Shown piece by piece: positions 16,987 to 23,932 of a DNA stretch of 31,206 nucleotides. Below the pieces are notes generated by a model that ran no database searches, was not told where the DNA came from, and worked only from the letters and a program-made list of their open reading frames with translations. How positions within the stretch are numbered: the first letter of the stretch is position 1; each line of letters begins with the position of its first letter. Both the position numbers and the translations under genes were made by a program. The stretch is from a virus: the IMG/VR virus record IMGVR_UViG_3300028412_000017, positions 1-31,206 of that record; one strand, 5' to 3'.

Positions 16987-17295
16987 ATGGACTTTAAACT
17001 AAACACTGAGAACTTGTTTCATGTCATAATGACTGCGCTTGGTTCGTTTGCGTTGTTCTATGCCTCGCAGCTTATAAGCACTATGGACGACTTGTCTAAG
17101 GCCGTGACAAAGCTAGCCATCACAACCGAGGTTATTGATTCAGTGGTGGCCAGACATGATGTAGACATCGAAGCGCTAAAAAAAGGTACTAAGGACAACT
17201 GGACTCGCATGGAGCAAATTGAATACAAGGAATACATGGACGAGAGAGTCAAACGTATTTGGGAAGAGATTAACAAAGCAAGGGCGGTACAATGA
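16987..17295 (+). CDS. Single-TM coiled-coil protein of the lysis module (holin-like)
   Basis: About 102 residues if the ATG at 16987 is used, with GGGGTGG just upstream; a TTG at 16975 would add four residues but lacks such a site. One TM segment lies near residues 11-30 (HVIMTALGSFALFYASQLI), followed by a charged coiled coil to the end. Proteins of this layout precede endolysins in many phages and are called holin-like, although the same layout also suits an inner-membrane spanin. The stop overlaps the next ATG. Confidence 0.5.
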   Translation: MDFKLNTENLFHVIMTALGSFALFYASQLISTMDDLSKAVTKLAITTEVIDSVVARHDVDIEALKKGTKDNWTRMEQIEYKEYMDERVKRIWEEINKARAVQ

Positions 17296-17360
17296 GTAAC
17301 TTTATAATTTGGATAATGAGTTTATTTGAGCGCAAGTCTGATAGGAAGTGGCGCAAATGA
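17292..17360 (+). CDS. 22-residue hydrophobic/basic minigene
   Basis: A tiny frame linked to both neighbours by ATGA overlaps: at 17292-17295 with the gene before and at 17357-17360 with the endolysin. The peptide has a hydrophobic half (MSNFIIWIMSLF) and a very basic half (ERKSDRKWRK), as in small membrane-active peptides. Its role could be in lysis, or simply to couple translation of the endolysin to the upstream gene. Only size and layout support it. Confidence 0.45.
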   Translation: MSNFIIWIMSLFERKSDRKWRK

Positions 17361-18598
17361 GCTTCTGCGGTTGGTTAAAAAAGATGTTCTCACAACCTGT
17401 TGAAACGCCCATGCTGCAGACTGATATCTCCGAGTGCTTCACTAAGGTGCATAACCGTGGGGTAATTCCATTCGATGTTATGCAAGAAATTATAGAGCAT
17501 GTAAAAAAGGAACCTGATTCCGTTTTCGCAGTAAACGACAAAAAAGATATCTATTCAAACGTTTTTAAAGAACTTGGCCCTTGGACTGGCATAGCTCATA
17601 GAAAAGCTGTTATGTGTGAAGTGCTTCGCGTGCTTGGTGGTTTCGAGAGTTCTTGGAACTGGCTAGAGGGTAGGGACATGTCGGCTGATAACACATCCGT
17701 GGATACACAAGAGACTGGGATGTTTCAATGCTCATACAACTCTACGTACTTCACTGGCAAAGAATACATGGAATCATTGCTAGGAAAGACAGACGGTAAA
17801 ACGTTCATAGCCGACACCAAGACAAACCATGAGTTCGCAATCGGCCACGTGATACGAGTGCTTAGAAACACAGTGAACCATCATGGGCCAGTTAAGAGAA
17901 AAGAAATCAACAAGTGGCTTAAAAGAAGCGCAGTTGAGCAAATACAAAAACAACTAGGCGCGTATGACAAAAGACCAAGCCCTTCAACTCCAGCCTCTAA
18001 GTTAAAGCGGTGCCCGTTTGCGATCAATGGCACTGGTATGAAAGCGCAAGGTAGTTATAGAAAAGGATATCCAGAAGGTGCCATAGTGCATTTTACAGCT
18101 GGGTCATCTATTGAATCATCACTTAGCTGGGGACATAAACAAGGTTACATGTTCTTTGGTATTGGCCGTGACGGAAAACTGTATCAGAATTTTGACTTAG
18201 ACAAATGGGGATATCATGCAGGTTCAAGCTCATGGCCTTCACTTGGCAGGGGAGTATCTCGTTATCTTGTTGGGATTGAAATAGCTAGTGCAGGAAAACT
18301 TTCATACAAGAATGGAAAGTGGACTTCTTATTTTGGAAGCACTCCAGATAAAACGCGTACGATAAAAACAAAAAGATACAATCAAGAGCAAACGGGAACG
18401 TATGAGGCTTATACGGATGCTCAGGAAAAAACTCTTATAGAATTGTTAACTTGGTTAAAGCACAACAATCCAGAAGTGTTTAGTTGTGATTTAATACTCG
18501 GGCACGACGAAGTTAGTCCGGGTAGAAAAAATGATCCTGGAGGCGCTCTATCAATGAGTATGCCTAAACTTAGAGAAACAATGAAGGGGAAAGTATAA
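17357..18598 (+). CDS. Two-domain endolysin: glycosidase-like plus amidase_2
   Basis: 413 residues from the ATG at 17357, chosen because GGAAG lies 8 bases upstream; a GTG at 17348 is less well placed. Residues 45-190 resemble lytic transglycosylase/lysozyme-like domains: GGFESSWNW contains the likely catalytic Glu (E97), and ETGMFQCS follows. Residues 215-410 are an N-acetylmuramoyl-L-alanine amidase of the PGRP/T7 lysozyme type. The zinc ligands are H245 (AIVHFTAG), H383 (LGHDEVS) and D393 (KNDPGG), with H287 (YHAGSS) also conserved. It would cut both glycan and peptide bonds of the wall. There is no signal peptide, so release needs a holin. Confidence 0.82.
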   Translation: MSFCGWLKKMFSQPVETPMLQTDISECFTKVHNRGVIPFDVMQEIIEHVKKEPDSVFAVNDKKDIYSNVFKELGPWTGIAHRKAVMCEVLRVLGGFESSWNWLEGRDMSADNTSVDTQETGMFQCSYNSTYFTGKEYMESLLGKTDGKTFIADTKTNHEFAIGHVIRVLRNTVNHHGPVKRKEINKWLKRSAVEQIQKQLGAYDKRPSPSTPASKLKRCPFAINGTGMKAQGSYRKGYPEGAIVHFTAGSSIESSLSWGHKQGYMFFGIGRDGKLYQNFDLDKWGYHAGSSSWPSLGRGVSRYLVGIEIASAGKLSYKNGKWTSYFGSTPDKTRTIKTKRYNQEQTGTYEAYTDAQEKTLIELLTWLKHNNPEVFSCDLILGHDEVSPGRKNDPGGALSMSMPKLRETMKGKV

Positions 18599-18801
18599 TG
18601 GCAATTGATACAAAGAAACTATTACTTAACATGGCAGAAGAAAACGTAAAGCTCATTGTGGATCAAATTTTGATTCCATACGCTGAGCAATTCGTTAAAG
18701 AGTCAGACAACAAATGGGATGATGCTATCCTTCCGTTCTTGCCTGCATTGCAAGCGTTCATCTTAAAGCAAGCTGACTTGATAGACGGCGAAGAAGGTTA
18801 G
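18598..18801 (+). CDS. Small helical protein of the lysis module, unknown
   Basis: 67 residues, starting on the last base of the endolysin stop (TAATG). It is helical and acidic (VKLIVDQILIPYAEQFVKES, then DDAILPFLPALQAFIL), with no membrane segment strong enough to call. I do not know the family. It lies between the endolysin and the spanin-like pair and is probably part of the same translation unit. Confidence 0.5.
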   Translation: MAIDTKKLLLNMAEENVKLIVDQILIPYAEQFVKESDNKWDDAILPFLPALQAFILKQADLIDGEEG

Positions 18802-18822
18802 TTAAACCAAAGGGGTGGCATT

Positions 18823-19047
18823 ATGTGGAATAAATTAATTGAATATGCTTTTAAATTTCTCATAATGCCGCTTGCTACCAAGTTGCTAGATTTGATTTGG
18901 AAATTTTTTAAAGATTCCAAAGAAGACAATGTTCGAAACGAAAAAATAGACGATGCAACAAATAAGATTAAGGAGGCAGCCGCCGATGAAGGACGTAAGA
19001 AAGCTCTTAAAGACCTTGTTCGTGGTGTTGGTTCTTTGCACCCTTAG
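18823..19047 (+). CDS. Putative inner-membrane spanin (Rz-like)
   Basis: 74 residues, with AAAGGGGTGG before the ATG. A hydrophobic segment near residues 7-27 (EYAFKFLIMPLATKLLDLIW) is followed by a charged helix. The last third overlaps, in another frame, the start of a lipoprotein gene at 18986. One-TM protein plus embedded lipoprotein downstream of an endolysin is the Rz/Rz1 arrangement, which joins inner and outer membranes for the last step of Gram-negative lysis. It is shorter than most Rz proteins, so the function is probable, not certain. Confidence 0.5.
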   Translation: MWNKLIEYAFKFLIMPLATKLLDLIWKFFKDSKEDNVRNEKIDDATNKIKEAAADEGRKKALKDLVRGVGSLHP

Positions 19048-19255
19048 TGGTTGTAAGACGACTCCGCCTCATTATGATTTGTGTGTGTTTTATAACTCAC
19101 TTGATAAGATTTACTGTGAGTCAACGGATACAAAAATTGCACCATATGATGCAAAACCAAGCACTGATTACTTGTTGTTGCATGTAGATGATTACGGGAA
19201 AATAATCAAGTACGCAAAACAAGTTCAAAAAGAATTAGAGCGATGTAAAAAATGA
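18986..19255 (+). CDS. Outer-membrane lipoprotein, putative o-spanin (Rz1-like)
   Basis: 89 residues. The ATG at 18986 is chosen because a perfect AAGGAGG lies 9 bases upstream, inside the preceding gene. The N-terminus is a type II signal peptide: MKDVRKLLK, then a hydrophobic stretch, then the lipobox LSGC with Cys23 as the lipidated residue and Lys at +2, which favours the outer membrane. The mature part holds three further Cys and a helical C-terminus (KIIKYAKQVQKELERCKK). It is not Pro-rich like lambda Rz1. It implies a Gram-negative host. The stop overlaps the hub gene start. Confidence 0.65.
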   Translation: MKDVRKLLKTLFVVLVLCTLSGCKTTPPHYDLCVFYNSLDKIYCESTDTKIAPYDAKPSTDYLLLHVDDYGKIIKYAKQVQKELERCKK

Positions 19256-21468
19256 GTTTCGAGTTTACAGAAAATGCCCTGCGCGCATCTCAAAAGGTTA
19301 ACATTGAACCTACTTATTCGTTTTGCATCGAGGGCCTCGACTATTGCTTCACAGCAGTGGCCATTCAATCATATATAAGGTGGGGCGATCCTGGTTTATA
19401 CTTCGGTGATGATTGGGTATATGGCGGCGTTCGCGACATCGACGGTCAAAAGACTTTAGTTTCACTTGATGGTTCATCAAAAAGAATCACACAACAGCTA
19501 TACCCAGACAAGGGCTCAATAAGCTCGGTGTCAAGCGTGACGGTTCGCCTTGTAGACAAGAATCAAGAAGTATCGCAGATCATAACTCCGGGCCTTGATC
19601 TAAACGAGATCCTTGGAAAGCGAGCAGATTTGTGGATGGGTTTTCTAGGCACCTCGTATCCAGAAGATTACCTGAAAATATTCTCAGGGATTATATCTGA
19701 CATAGTTTCCGGTGCGGGTTGGGTTGAGTTCACTGTGAATCATCCCGATGAGAAAAAACGACAACGATTATATGAGAAGTTCGACACAACTTTAACAAGT
19801 GCAATTAGTGCAGTTACAACAACCATACAGCTTGATGATACCAGTGGGCTTTACACACCATCGGATGATATTCGTGCGTTTGTTCGTATTGACGATGAGT
19901 TTATAGAATACACAAGTAAAAGTGCAACTCACATTCTCGGGGTAACTCGTGGCGCTCTCAATGGAATTGATCCCCGTGCCGTTGGCGCAGCACATGACGA
20001 CGAGGCGACAGTTGAAAGCTTTTATATTCTAGAGGGTGACGCTATAGAGCTTGCACTTAAGCTGATGTTATCTGGCAGTGGTAATTACGCCACTGGTGTT
20101 GAGGTTGCGAACTTCAAACTCACAGAGAACCTTGTGCAGGTTAACGGAGCAATATACTTTCAAGGCGTGAATCTAAACCGTGATTACGGATTGACCGTTG
20201 GGGATTTCATCACTGTTACGGGTGCATCAAGCGGCGTGAACAATGTCACCTCTGCGCCCATACTAACGATAGTTGTCGGGATTGATGGTTCGTATCTGAC
20301 GGTGGCGAATGCGGTTGTTCTAGAAGCTGATTCTGCTGCTGTAGCATCTTTTGCAAGTCAGTACGATGTTTTGCCAGACGGTTTAGGAATGGACCCACGC
20401 GATGTTGATGTTGATGAGCATAACTTTATTCGTGAGACTTTCCTTGCTGGGTTTAATCTTAGGTTTTACCTAAAGGATACAATCGATGTTGGTAAAGAGT
20501 TCATAGAAAAGCAACTTTACGTTCCATTCGCAGGATACGCACTACCGCGTGGAACAAGATCTAGCTTAGGCATTCACATAGCGCCGTTTCCTTTTAATGA
20601 TATACAAACGCTTGATGAGAACACGATTAAGAACCCAAGCTCTTTGAAGCTGAGAAGAAACTACGCTCGGAACTTTTATAACTCTATTGTTTTTAGATAC
20701 GACGAGGACTTGTTTGAAGAGAAGTTTGATCGTGGAACAGTCACGGTAAACCCTGCTTCTATAACCGAAACAGATAGAAGAAAAGATCTTGTTGTGGACG
20801 CCAAGGGGATGCGATCAGACCTACAGGCGCAAACAAGAGCAGTGAACGCTGCCAATAGATTACTCGATAGGTACAAGCGTGGTGCTGAGTTCTTAGAGGG
20901 TGTGAAGATATTCTTTGGGCAAGGCACTCTGCTAGAGCCGGGCGATGTTGTTATTTTTGATCCTACTAATTTACAGATAACCAATACGCTTGACGGTACA
21001 CGTGTGAAAGAAGCTAAGTTCTTTGAGGTATCGAACAAGGATTATGATCTAAGCGGTCAAGTCACTGTTACGCTAACAGATACAAGTTTCGATGGTGCAC
21101 AAAGATACGCGCTATTTAGCCCAGCTTCTTATGTGGAGTTCGGCACCACCTCTAGCGTTGTAATCAAGGCGTCATTCACTGCTCCATATGGTGTGAATGA
21201 GTTCCAGAAGTGGACTGATTTTGTTGGTGCAAACGTGCAGATACGAAATGCAGATTATACGGTTATAGGTTATTCAAAGATAGCTGGTATTAGTGCTAAC
21301 ACGATCACACTTAACCCACCGCTAGCGTTCACTCCGCTTGTGGATTATGTGATGGAATTTGCCCCGTATGATTTACAAACAAGTGATAGAGTGAAATTAT
21401 TATACACACATAACAGTGATGGGACGAACCCATTTGCGGACGGAAAAGATCCGTATGTTTACTTATAG
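19252..21468 (+). CDS. Tail hub / baseplate-type tail tip protein
   Basis: 738 residues, ATGA overlap with the lipoprotein gene. The first 170 residues hold strands typical of siphophage tail hub proteins (VSSVTVRLVDKNQEVSQIIT, then FSGIISDIVSGAGWVEFTVN). Residues about 175-265 are an inserted domain (TTIQLDDTSGLYTPSDDIRA through GVTRGALNG). The middle and end are mixed alpha/beta with another insertion near 305-360. Hub proteins form the trimeric ring at the tail tip and carry the receptor-binding proteins. It lies after the lysis genes, not next to the distal tail gene. No lytic motif was seen. Confidence 0.6.
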   Translation: MSFEFTENALRASQKVNIEPTYSFCIEGLDYCFTAVAIQSYIRWGDPGLYFGDDWVYGGVRDIDGQKTLVSLDGSSKRITQQLYPDKGSISSVSSVTVRLVDKNQEVSQIITPGLDLNEILGKRADLWMGFLGTSYPEDYLKIFSGIISDIVSGAGWVEFTVNHPDEKKRQRLYEKFDTTLTSAISAVTTTIQLDDTSGLYTPSDDIRAFVRIDDEFIEYTSKSATHILGVTRGALNGIDPRAVGAAHDDEATVESFYILEGDAIELALKLMLSGSGNYATGVEVANFKLTENLVQVNGAIYFQGVNLNRDYGLTVGDFITVTGASSGVNNVTSAPILTIVVGIDGSYLTVANAVVLEADSAAVASFASQYDVLPDGLGMDPRDVDVDEHNFIRETFLAGFNLRFYLKDTIDVGKEFIEKQLYVPFAGYALPRGTRSSLGIHIAPFPFNDIQTLDENTIKNPSSLKLRRNYARNFYNSIVFRYDEDLFEEKFDRGTVTVNPASITETDRRKDLVVDAKGMRSDLQAQTRAVNAANRLLDRYKRGAEFLEGVKIFFGQGTLLEPGDVVIFDPTNLQITNTLDGTRVKEAKFFEVSNKDYDLSGQVTVTLTDTSFDGAQRYALFSPASYVEFGTTSSVVIKASFTAPYGVNEFQKWTDFVGANVQIRNADYTVIGYSKIAGISANTITLNPPLAFTPLVDYVMEFAPYDLQTSDRVKLLYTHNSDGTNPFADGKDPYVYL

Positions 21469-21477
21469 GAGAATGAT

Positions 21478-22161
21478 ATGCCAGACGTAATAGGTTCATT
21501 AGTAGCAATGCTCACAGAAGAGCTTGATCAAAACAGCGCGAACAGCGAAGCGGTTCAAACAAAGATAGGCGCGAATATAAACGGGCTTATTGCTTTAGGC
21601 CTTGTTATGGAAAGGAAAACAACGTCTGGTAGCTGGGTCTGCCCATCAAATGTAAAATCTATCATTGTTGTCGGCATTGGTGGTGGCGGTGGTGGCGGTG
21701 AAGGCGGGAACCAAACCTTTGTAAGCATTGGTGATGATGGTGACAACGGAACACCTACAACGTTTAACGCACTCACTGTCGGTATTGGTGGTGGCGGTGG
21801 TTCTGGCGGCGGCCCCAATCCTGGGTCTGCGGGCATTGGAGGTTCTGGTTCATCTAACGGTGGTACTGGGGCAAAATTTGGCGGTCGTGGTGGAGCTGGT
21901 ATAACTATTAACGGAAATGTTTATGGTTCTGGTGGTAATGGATCTTTTTTTGGTACTAATCCAGAGGATGCACAAAACGGCGGTGGTGGCGGTGGTTCTG
22001 GCTATATGGGTTTCAGATATTTAGCAGTAACACCAACCACATCATATCCTTATGTTATTGGCGCGGGTGGTAATGGCGGTGAAGGCGGGTCGAATGCTCC
22101 CGCCGGCAATGGCGGAATAGCAGGCGCTTTGGCTATCATCTACTCAGACAAGTCTGTTTAG
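21478..22161 (+). CDS. Glycine-rich tail adhesin
   Basis: 227 residues, with AGGAGAATGAT before the ATG. A helical N-terminal 50 residues (attachment) is followed by SGSWVCPSNVKSIIVVGIGG and then a domain with many poly-Gly runs (GGGGGGGEGG, GGGGGSGGGP, GGGGGGSG). This is the type of glycine-rich sandwich seen in phage adhesins such as those of S16/T2 gp38, in which Gly-rich helices pack together and loops touch the receptor. Being the last gene of the rightward tail block fits a receptor-binding tip. Its stop overlaps the convergent gene by four bases. Confidence 0.65.
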   Translation: MPDVIGSLVAMLTEELDQNSANSEAVQTKIGANINGLIALGLVMERKTTSGSWVCPSNVKSIIVVGIGGGGGGGEGGNQTFVSIGDDGDNGTPTTFNALTVGIGGGGGSGGGPNPGSAGIGGSGSSNGGTGAKFGGRGGAGITINGNVYGSGGNGSFFGTNPEDAQNGGGGGGSGYMGFRYLAVTPTTSYPYVIGAGGNGGEGGSNAPAGNGGIAGALAIIYSDKSV

Positions 22162-22370
22162 AACTCTACCCCTAGACGTTTCATCTTCTGATGCACTGTT
22201 GTACGATTAAGCCGCAGCAGTGTAGCAAGATCGCCTTTTGTATACGCGTACTCTTTGAAATACCGCAACACCTCTGCTTCTAACTCAGTGAAGAGCTTAT
22301 AGAACCCTATGGATCGTATATTGTACTGTCGTAGTATCACGATGAATTCCTTGGCTAATTCTTTTTCCAC
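22158..22370 (-). CDS. Fis-type helix-turn-helix regulator
   Basis: 70 residues, GTG start with AGGGA just upstream. Residues 30-70 (LEAEVLRYFKEYAYTKGDLA, then LLRLNRTTVHQKMKRLGVEF) match the Fis/HTH_8 helix-turn-helix that ends NtrC-type activators; the N-terminal 30 residues form a helix that could dimerise. Alone, such a domain acts as a nucleoid-type DNA-bending protein or a late gene regulator. It faces the end of the tail block and is divergent from the small gene at 22394. Confidence 0.65.
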   Translation of the reverse strand: MEKELAKEFIVILRQYNIRSIGFYKLFTELEAEVLRYFKEYAYTKGDLATLLRLNRTTVHQKMKRLGVEF

Positions 22371-22393
22371 AATCCCTATGCTACCATTAAAGT

Positions 22394-22585
22394 ATGAAGC
22401 TTTTCACAGGGTTTAGATTCGATGTGATGATTCTTGACGATGCAAACACTAATCCAGAAGAGCTAAAACAATGGGTTGAAGAGGCCATTGTGATTCATGT
22501 CGAGGCAAGGCACGTGAAGGTGGTTTTAAAAGAGATTAAAGAGGATTACTTGGCTAGTCCTGACTGTGAATTTGCGGAGGCTTAG
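22394..22585 (+). CDS. Small acidic protein, unknown
   Basis: 63 residues, mixed alpha/beta (FTGFRFDVMILDDANTNPEE, then EAIVIHVEARHVKVVLKEIK). It is one of two rightward genes in a leftward region, starting only 23 bases from the divergent Fis-like gene and overlapping the convergent gene at 22554 by 32 bases. No clear ribosome binding site. The composition looks coding, but expression is uncertain and no family is recognised. Confidence 0.4.
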   Translation: MKLFTGFRFDVMILDDANTNPEELKQWVEEAIVIHVEARHVKVVLKEIKEDYLASPDCEFAEA

Positions 22586-22787
22586 AGGCGAACCCGCCGT
22601 TTTTTAACCGTGCTTCTAACCCTTCTTGTCTTGTCCTGCTAAGTCCCTCGTCTTTTAGCAGTCGAAGCACTGGACCACCACTCACACAAAGAAGGCGTGC
22701 GATTGTTGACCCGCCATATCCTTTATGGAACATGTCTATGACGATTTGTTTTTCATTTTCTTCTAGTTTGTTTCTTAGTTTTGCCAT
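22554..22787 (-). CDS. Homeodomain-like HTH DNA-binding protein
   Basis: 77 residues. Residues 10-45 (EKQIVIDMFHKGYGGSTIAR, then LLCVSGGPVLRLLKDEG) match the helix-turn-helix of resolvase/transposase type regulators (Hin-like, HTH_29). The C-terminal part is basic and polar and may extend DNA contact. No catalytic domain is attached, so it is a regulator or a nuclease remnant. A terminator-like hairpin lies just ahead of the start codon, and a pair of palindromes lies about 180 bases upstream. Both suggest tight control, perhaps by its own product. Confidence 0.6.
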   Translation of the reverse strand: MAKLRNKLEENEKQIVIDMFHKGYGGSTIARLLCVSGGPVLRLLKDEGLSRTRQEGLEARLKNGGFASKPPQIHSQD

Positions 22788-22793
22788 AATAAT

Positions 22794-22813
22794 AAAAAGC
22801 CCCCAGCGAGGCC
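22794..22813 (-). terminator. Leftward terminator or attenuator before the HTH gene
   Basis: Read leftward: GCCTC (22812-22808) pairs with GGGGC (22803-22799), one G-U pair, four-base loop, followed directly by TTTTTATTATT and then the ATG of the HTH gene. It works only on this strand, because the wobble pair becomes C-A on the other. There is no space for a promoter between hairpin and ATG, so it would act as an attenuator or limit read-through. The stem is short. Confidence 0.5.
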
Positions 22814-22894
22814 AACACCCACAACTTGTTTGTAACGTAAAGACATCGAGGAGATGTTTTTGTTTATATCACGCATGTGGCGCGCAATTCTTAT

Positions 22895-22951
22895 TTAATG
22901 TTGGTAGTGTTGAATCAATCCAAGGGTTAATATTAGTAATAGTTTTTTCAT
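22895..22951 (-). CDS. 18-residue leader-type ORF
   Basis: A very short frame with a good ribosome binding site (AAGGAAG, 6 bases ahead of the ATG). The peptide begins MKKLLLILTLGLIQ, like the start of a signal peptide, and ends soon after. It lies between the palindromic sites and the attenuator-like hairpin before the HTH gene. It may be a regulatory leader or the relic of a small exported protein. Confidence 0.35.
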   Translation of the reverse strand: MKKLLLILTLGLIQHYQH

Positions 22952-22964
22952 AATGTTCTTCCTT

Positions 22965-22980
22965 TATCACGTTTATGATA
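22965..22980. promoter_or_regulatory. Operator-like site 1 (imperfect palindrome)
   Basis: TATCACGTTTATGATA: outer five bases on each side are complementary (TATCA/TGATA). It lies inside a 23-bp sequence (22963-22985) repeated with three mismatches at 22996-23018, both ending GATATTGCT. The repeat spacing of 33 bp is close to three helical turns, so bound dimers would sit on the same face. Confidence 0.55.
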
Positions 22981-22997
22981 TTGCTGCGTAGGGTCTT

Positions 22998-23013
22998 TAT
23001 CACATATGTGATA
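22998..23013. promoter_or_regulatory. Operator-like site 2 (perfect 16-bp palindrome)
   Basis: TATCACATATGTGATA is its own reverse complement over 16 bases. It is the perfect version of the site at 22965 and sits 33 bp from it. A weaker third copy (TATCACGCATGTGGCG) is at 22867-22882. Such sites usually bind a dimeric helix-turn-helix repressor; the leftward HTH genes at 22554 and 22158 are the nearest candidates. Confidence 0.6.
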
Positions 23014-23021
23014 TTGCTCAT

Positions 23022-23213
23022 TCACAACTCGCCTATTTCTATTAATTCATCGTGTGTTCTTGGGAAGATAGTCCAGATAAAGTCTTTGTGTGTTTTAACT
23101 ACAATATGTGGACATTCAAAAACAAATCTACCGTCTGGGCATTCATATCCTTCAAGTAGTAATTCATCATACCTTGGCCAGTAATAAACCTTTAAGCCCT
23201 CATCGTCACTCAT
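23022..23213 (-). CDS. Small acidic protein, unknown
   Basis: 63 residues, rich in aromatic and acidic residues (LKVYYWPRYDELLLEGYECP, then FECPHIVVKTHKDFIWTIFP). ATGA overlap with the gene upstream, GATAAGGG ahead of the ATG. Two short CP motifs are present but not enough for a zinc site. No family recognised. Part of a leftward chain of overlapping small genes. Confidence 0.5.
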   Translation of the reverse strand: MSDDEGLKVYYWPRYDELLLEGYECPDGRFVFECPHIVVKTHKDFIWTIFPRTHDELIEIGEL

Positions 23214-23479
23214 CCCTTATCTACCTCTACCTGCGCTCGCATCCAAGCTGCGCCAACTATAAAACCCCTGTAACGTTCATAAGAATGAGCATCACTATTA
23301 ACAGCAATGTCTTTCTTAGCAGCATTAATAACCTGCTCTTTTGTCGGCCACTTCACAGTCCGAGTTTCTACTAGGGCTTCGACTATGTGTTCTTTTTCTT
23401 TTTTCTCCGTATAACAATTGCTGCAACAACATCCATTTAGAAATAAAAAGCCGTGTGGACATATTTCTCCATCTCTCAT
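23210..23479 (-). CDS. Cys-rich small protein, unknown
   Basis: 89 residues if the ATG at 23479 is used (TGATG overlap with the upstream stop, GGGG ahead); an ATG at 23497 would add six residues. The N-terminus has a cluster of five Cys and one His (ICPHGFLFLNGCCCSNCYTE), which could hold a metal ion. The C-terminus (VINAAKKDIAVN ... YERYRGFIVGAAWMRAQV) is helical, and its GFIVGAAWMR end resembles that of many small phage proteins. Function unknown. Confidence 0.5.
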   Translation of the reverse strand: MRDGEICPHGFLFLNGCCCSNCYTEKKEKEHIVEALVETRTVKWPTKEQVINAAKKDIAVNSDAHSYERYRGFIVGAAWMRAQVEVDKG

Positions 23480-23610
23480 CACAAAACCCCATTCCATAAT
23501 TTAGCAATACGCTCTTTGACCCATAATTTAGAACAAACAAGGCACAGCCCATGAGTACAAGATTCCCAAGACCTGCACCTTTGGCACCACCCCTTATGGG
23601 TTTTCGACAT
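23479..23610 (-). CDS. Small zinc-ribbon protein
   Basis: 43 residues from the ATG at 23610; the frame is open further upstream to an ATG at 23694, but that part overlaps the neighbouring gene heavily. WCQRCRSWESCTHGLCLVC carries two CxxC pairs plus an extra Cys and a His, giving a likely zinc site. The C-terminal helix is basic (LWVKERIAKLW). No strong ribosome binding site. Possibly a small nucleic-acid or protein-binding adaptor. Confidence 0.4.
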   Translation of the reverse strand: MSKTHKGWCQRCRSWESCTHGLCLVCSKLWVKERIAKLWNGVL

Positions 23611-23932
23611 GGAAGCCACGCTTTCGCATCTCTTTGTCGTAGATTGTAAGGTCACGTTTTGCGTCTGCGATTCGTTCTGCCCATTCGAGTACATCGTCTG
23701 AGTAGAGAATACATTCTTTCAGGTATTGTTCTGGGTCACGTTTTGTACTGCCCCCCTCTGGTTCAAAGGGCTTGTGTAGGCGTACATAACTTTCAAGAAT
23801 TTTAAAGGTGGTTTCGTCTATGGCAATTTTGTCGCCCTCATTTGTCCATAGCCACATTAGGAGCCCATCGCTTCCCACATACACACCGTCTGCTAGGTAT
23901 TTCTTCCTATCTAGTTCGCTAATACTTCTCAC
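23594..23932 (-). CDS. Small phage protein, unknown
   Basis: 112 residues, starting at GTG with AAAGGA six bases upstream. The first half is beta-rich (YLADGVYVGSDGLLMWLWTN), the second helical and charged (PEQYLKECILYSDDVLEWAE, then DAKRDLTIYDKEMRKRG). No family recognised. It follows directly after the 46-residue membrane protein gene and overlaps the zinc-ribbon gene. Confidence 0.5.
   Translation of the reverse strand: MRSISELDRKKYLADGVYVGSDGLLMWLWTNEGDKIAIDETTFKILESYVRLHKPFEPEGGSTKRDPEQYLKECILYSDDVLEWAERIADAKRDLTIYDKEMRKRGFHVENP

Noticed and set aside
21555-21836. Pro-rich leftward frame opposite the adhesin gene
   Set aside because: The proline runs are just the reverse complement of glycine codons in the adhesin.
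22843-22861. ACATC-GAGGA-GATGT hairpin with five Ts, rightward
   Set aside because: It looks like a weak terminator, but there is no rightward gene close upstream for it to serve and the stem is AT-rich and only 5 bp.
23610-23694. Longer start (ATG 23694) for the zinc-ribbon protein
   Set aside because: The added 28 residues overlap the well-supported gene at 23594 and are polar, low-information sequence; the inner ATG covers the Cys domain.
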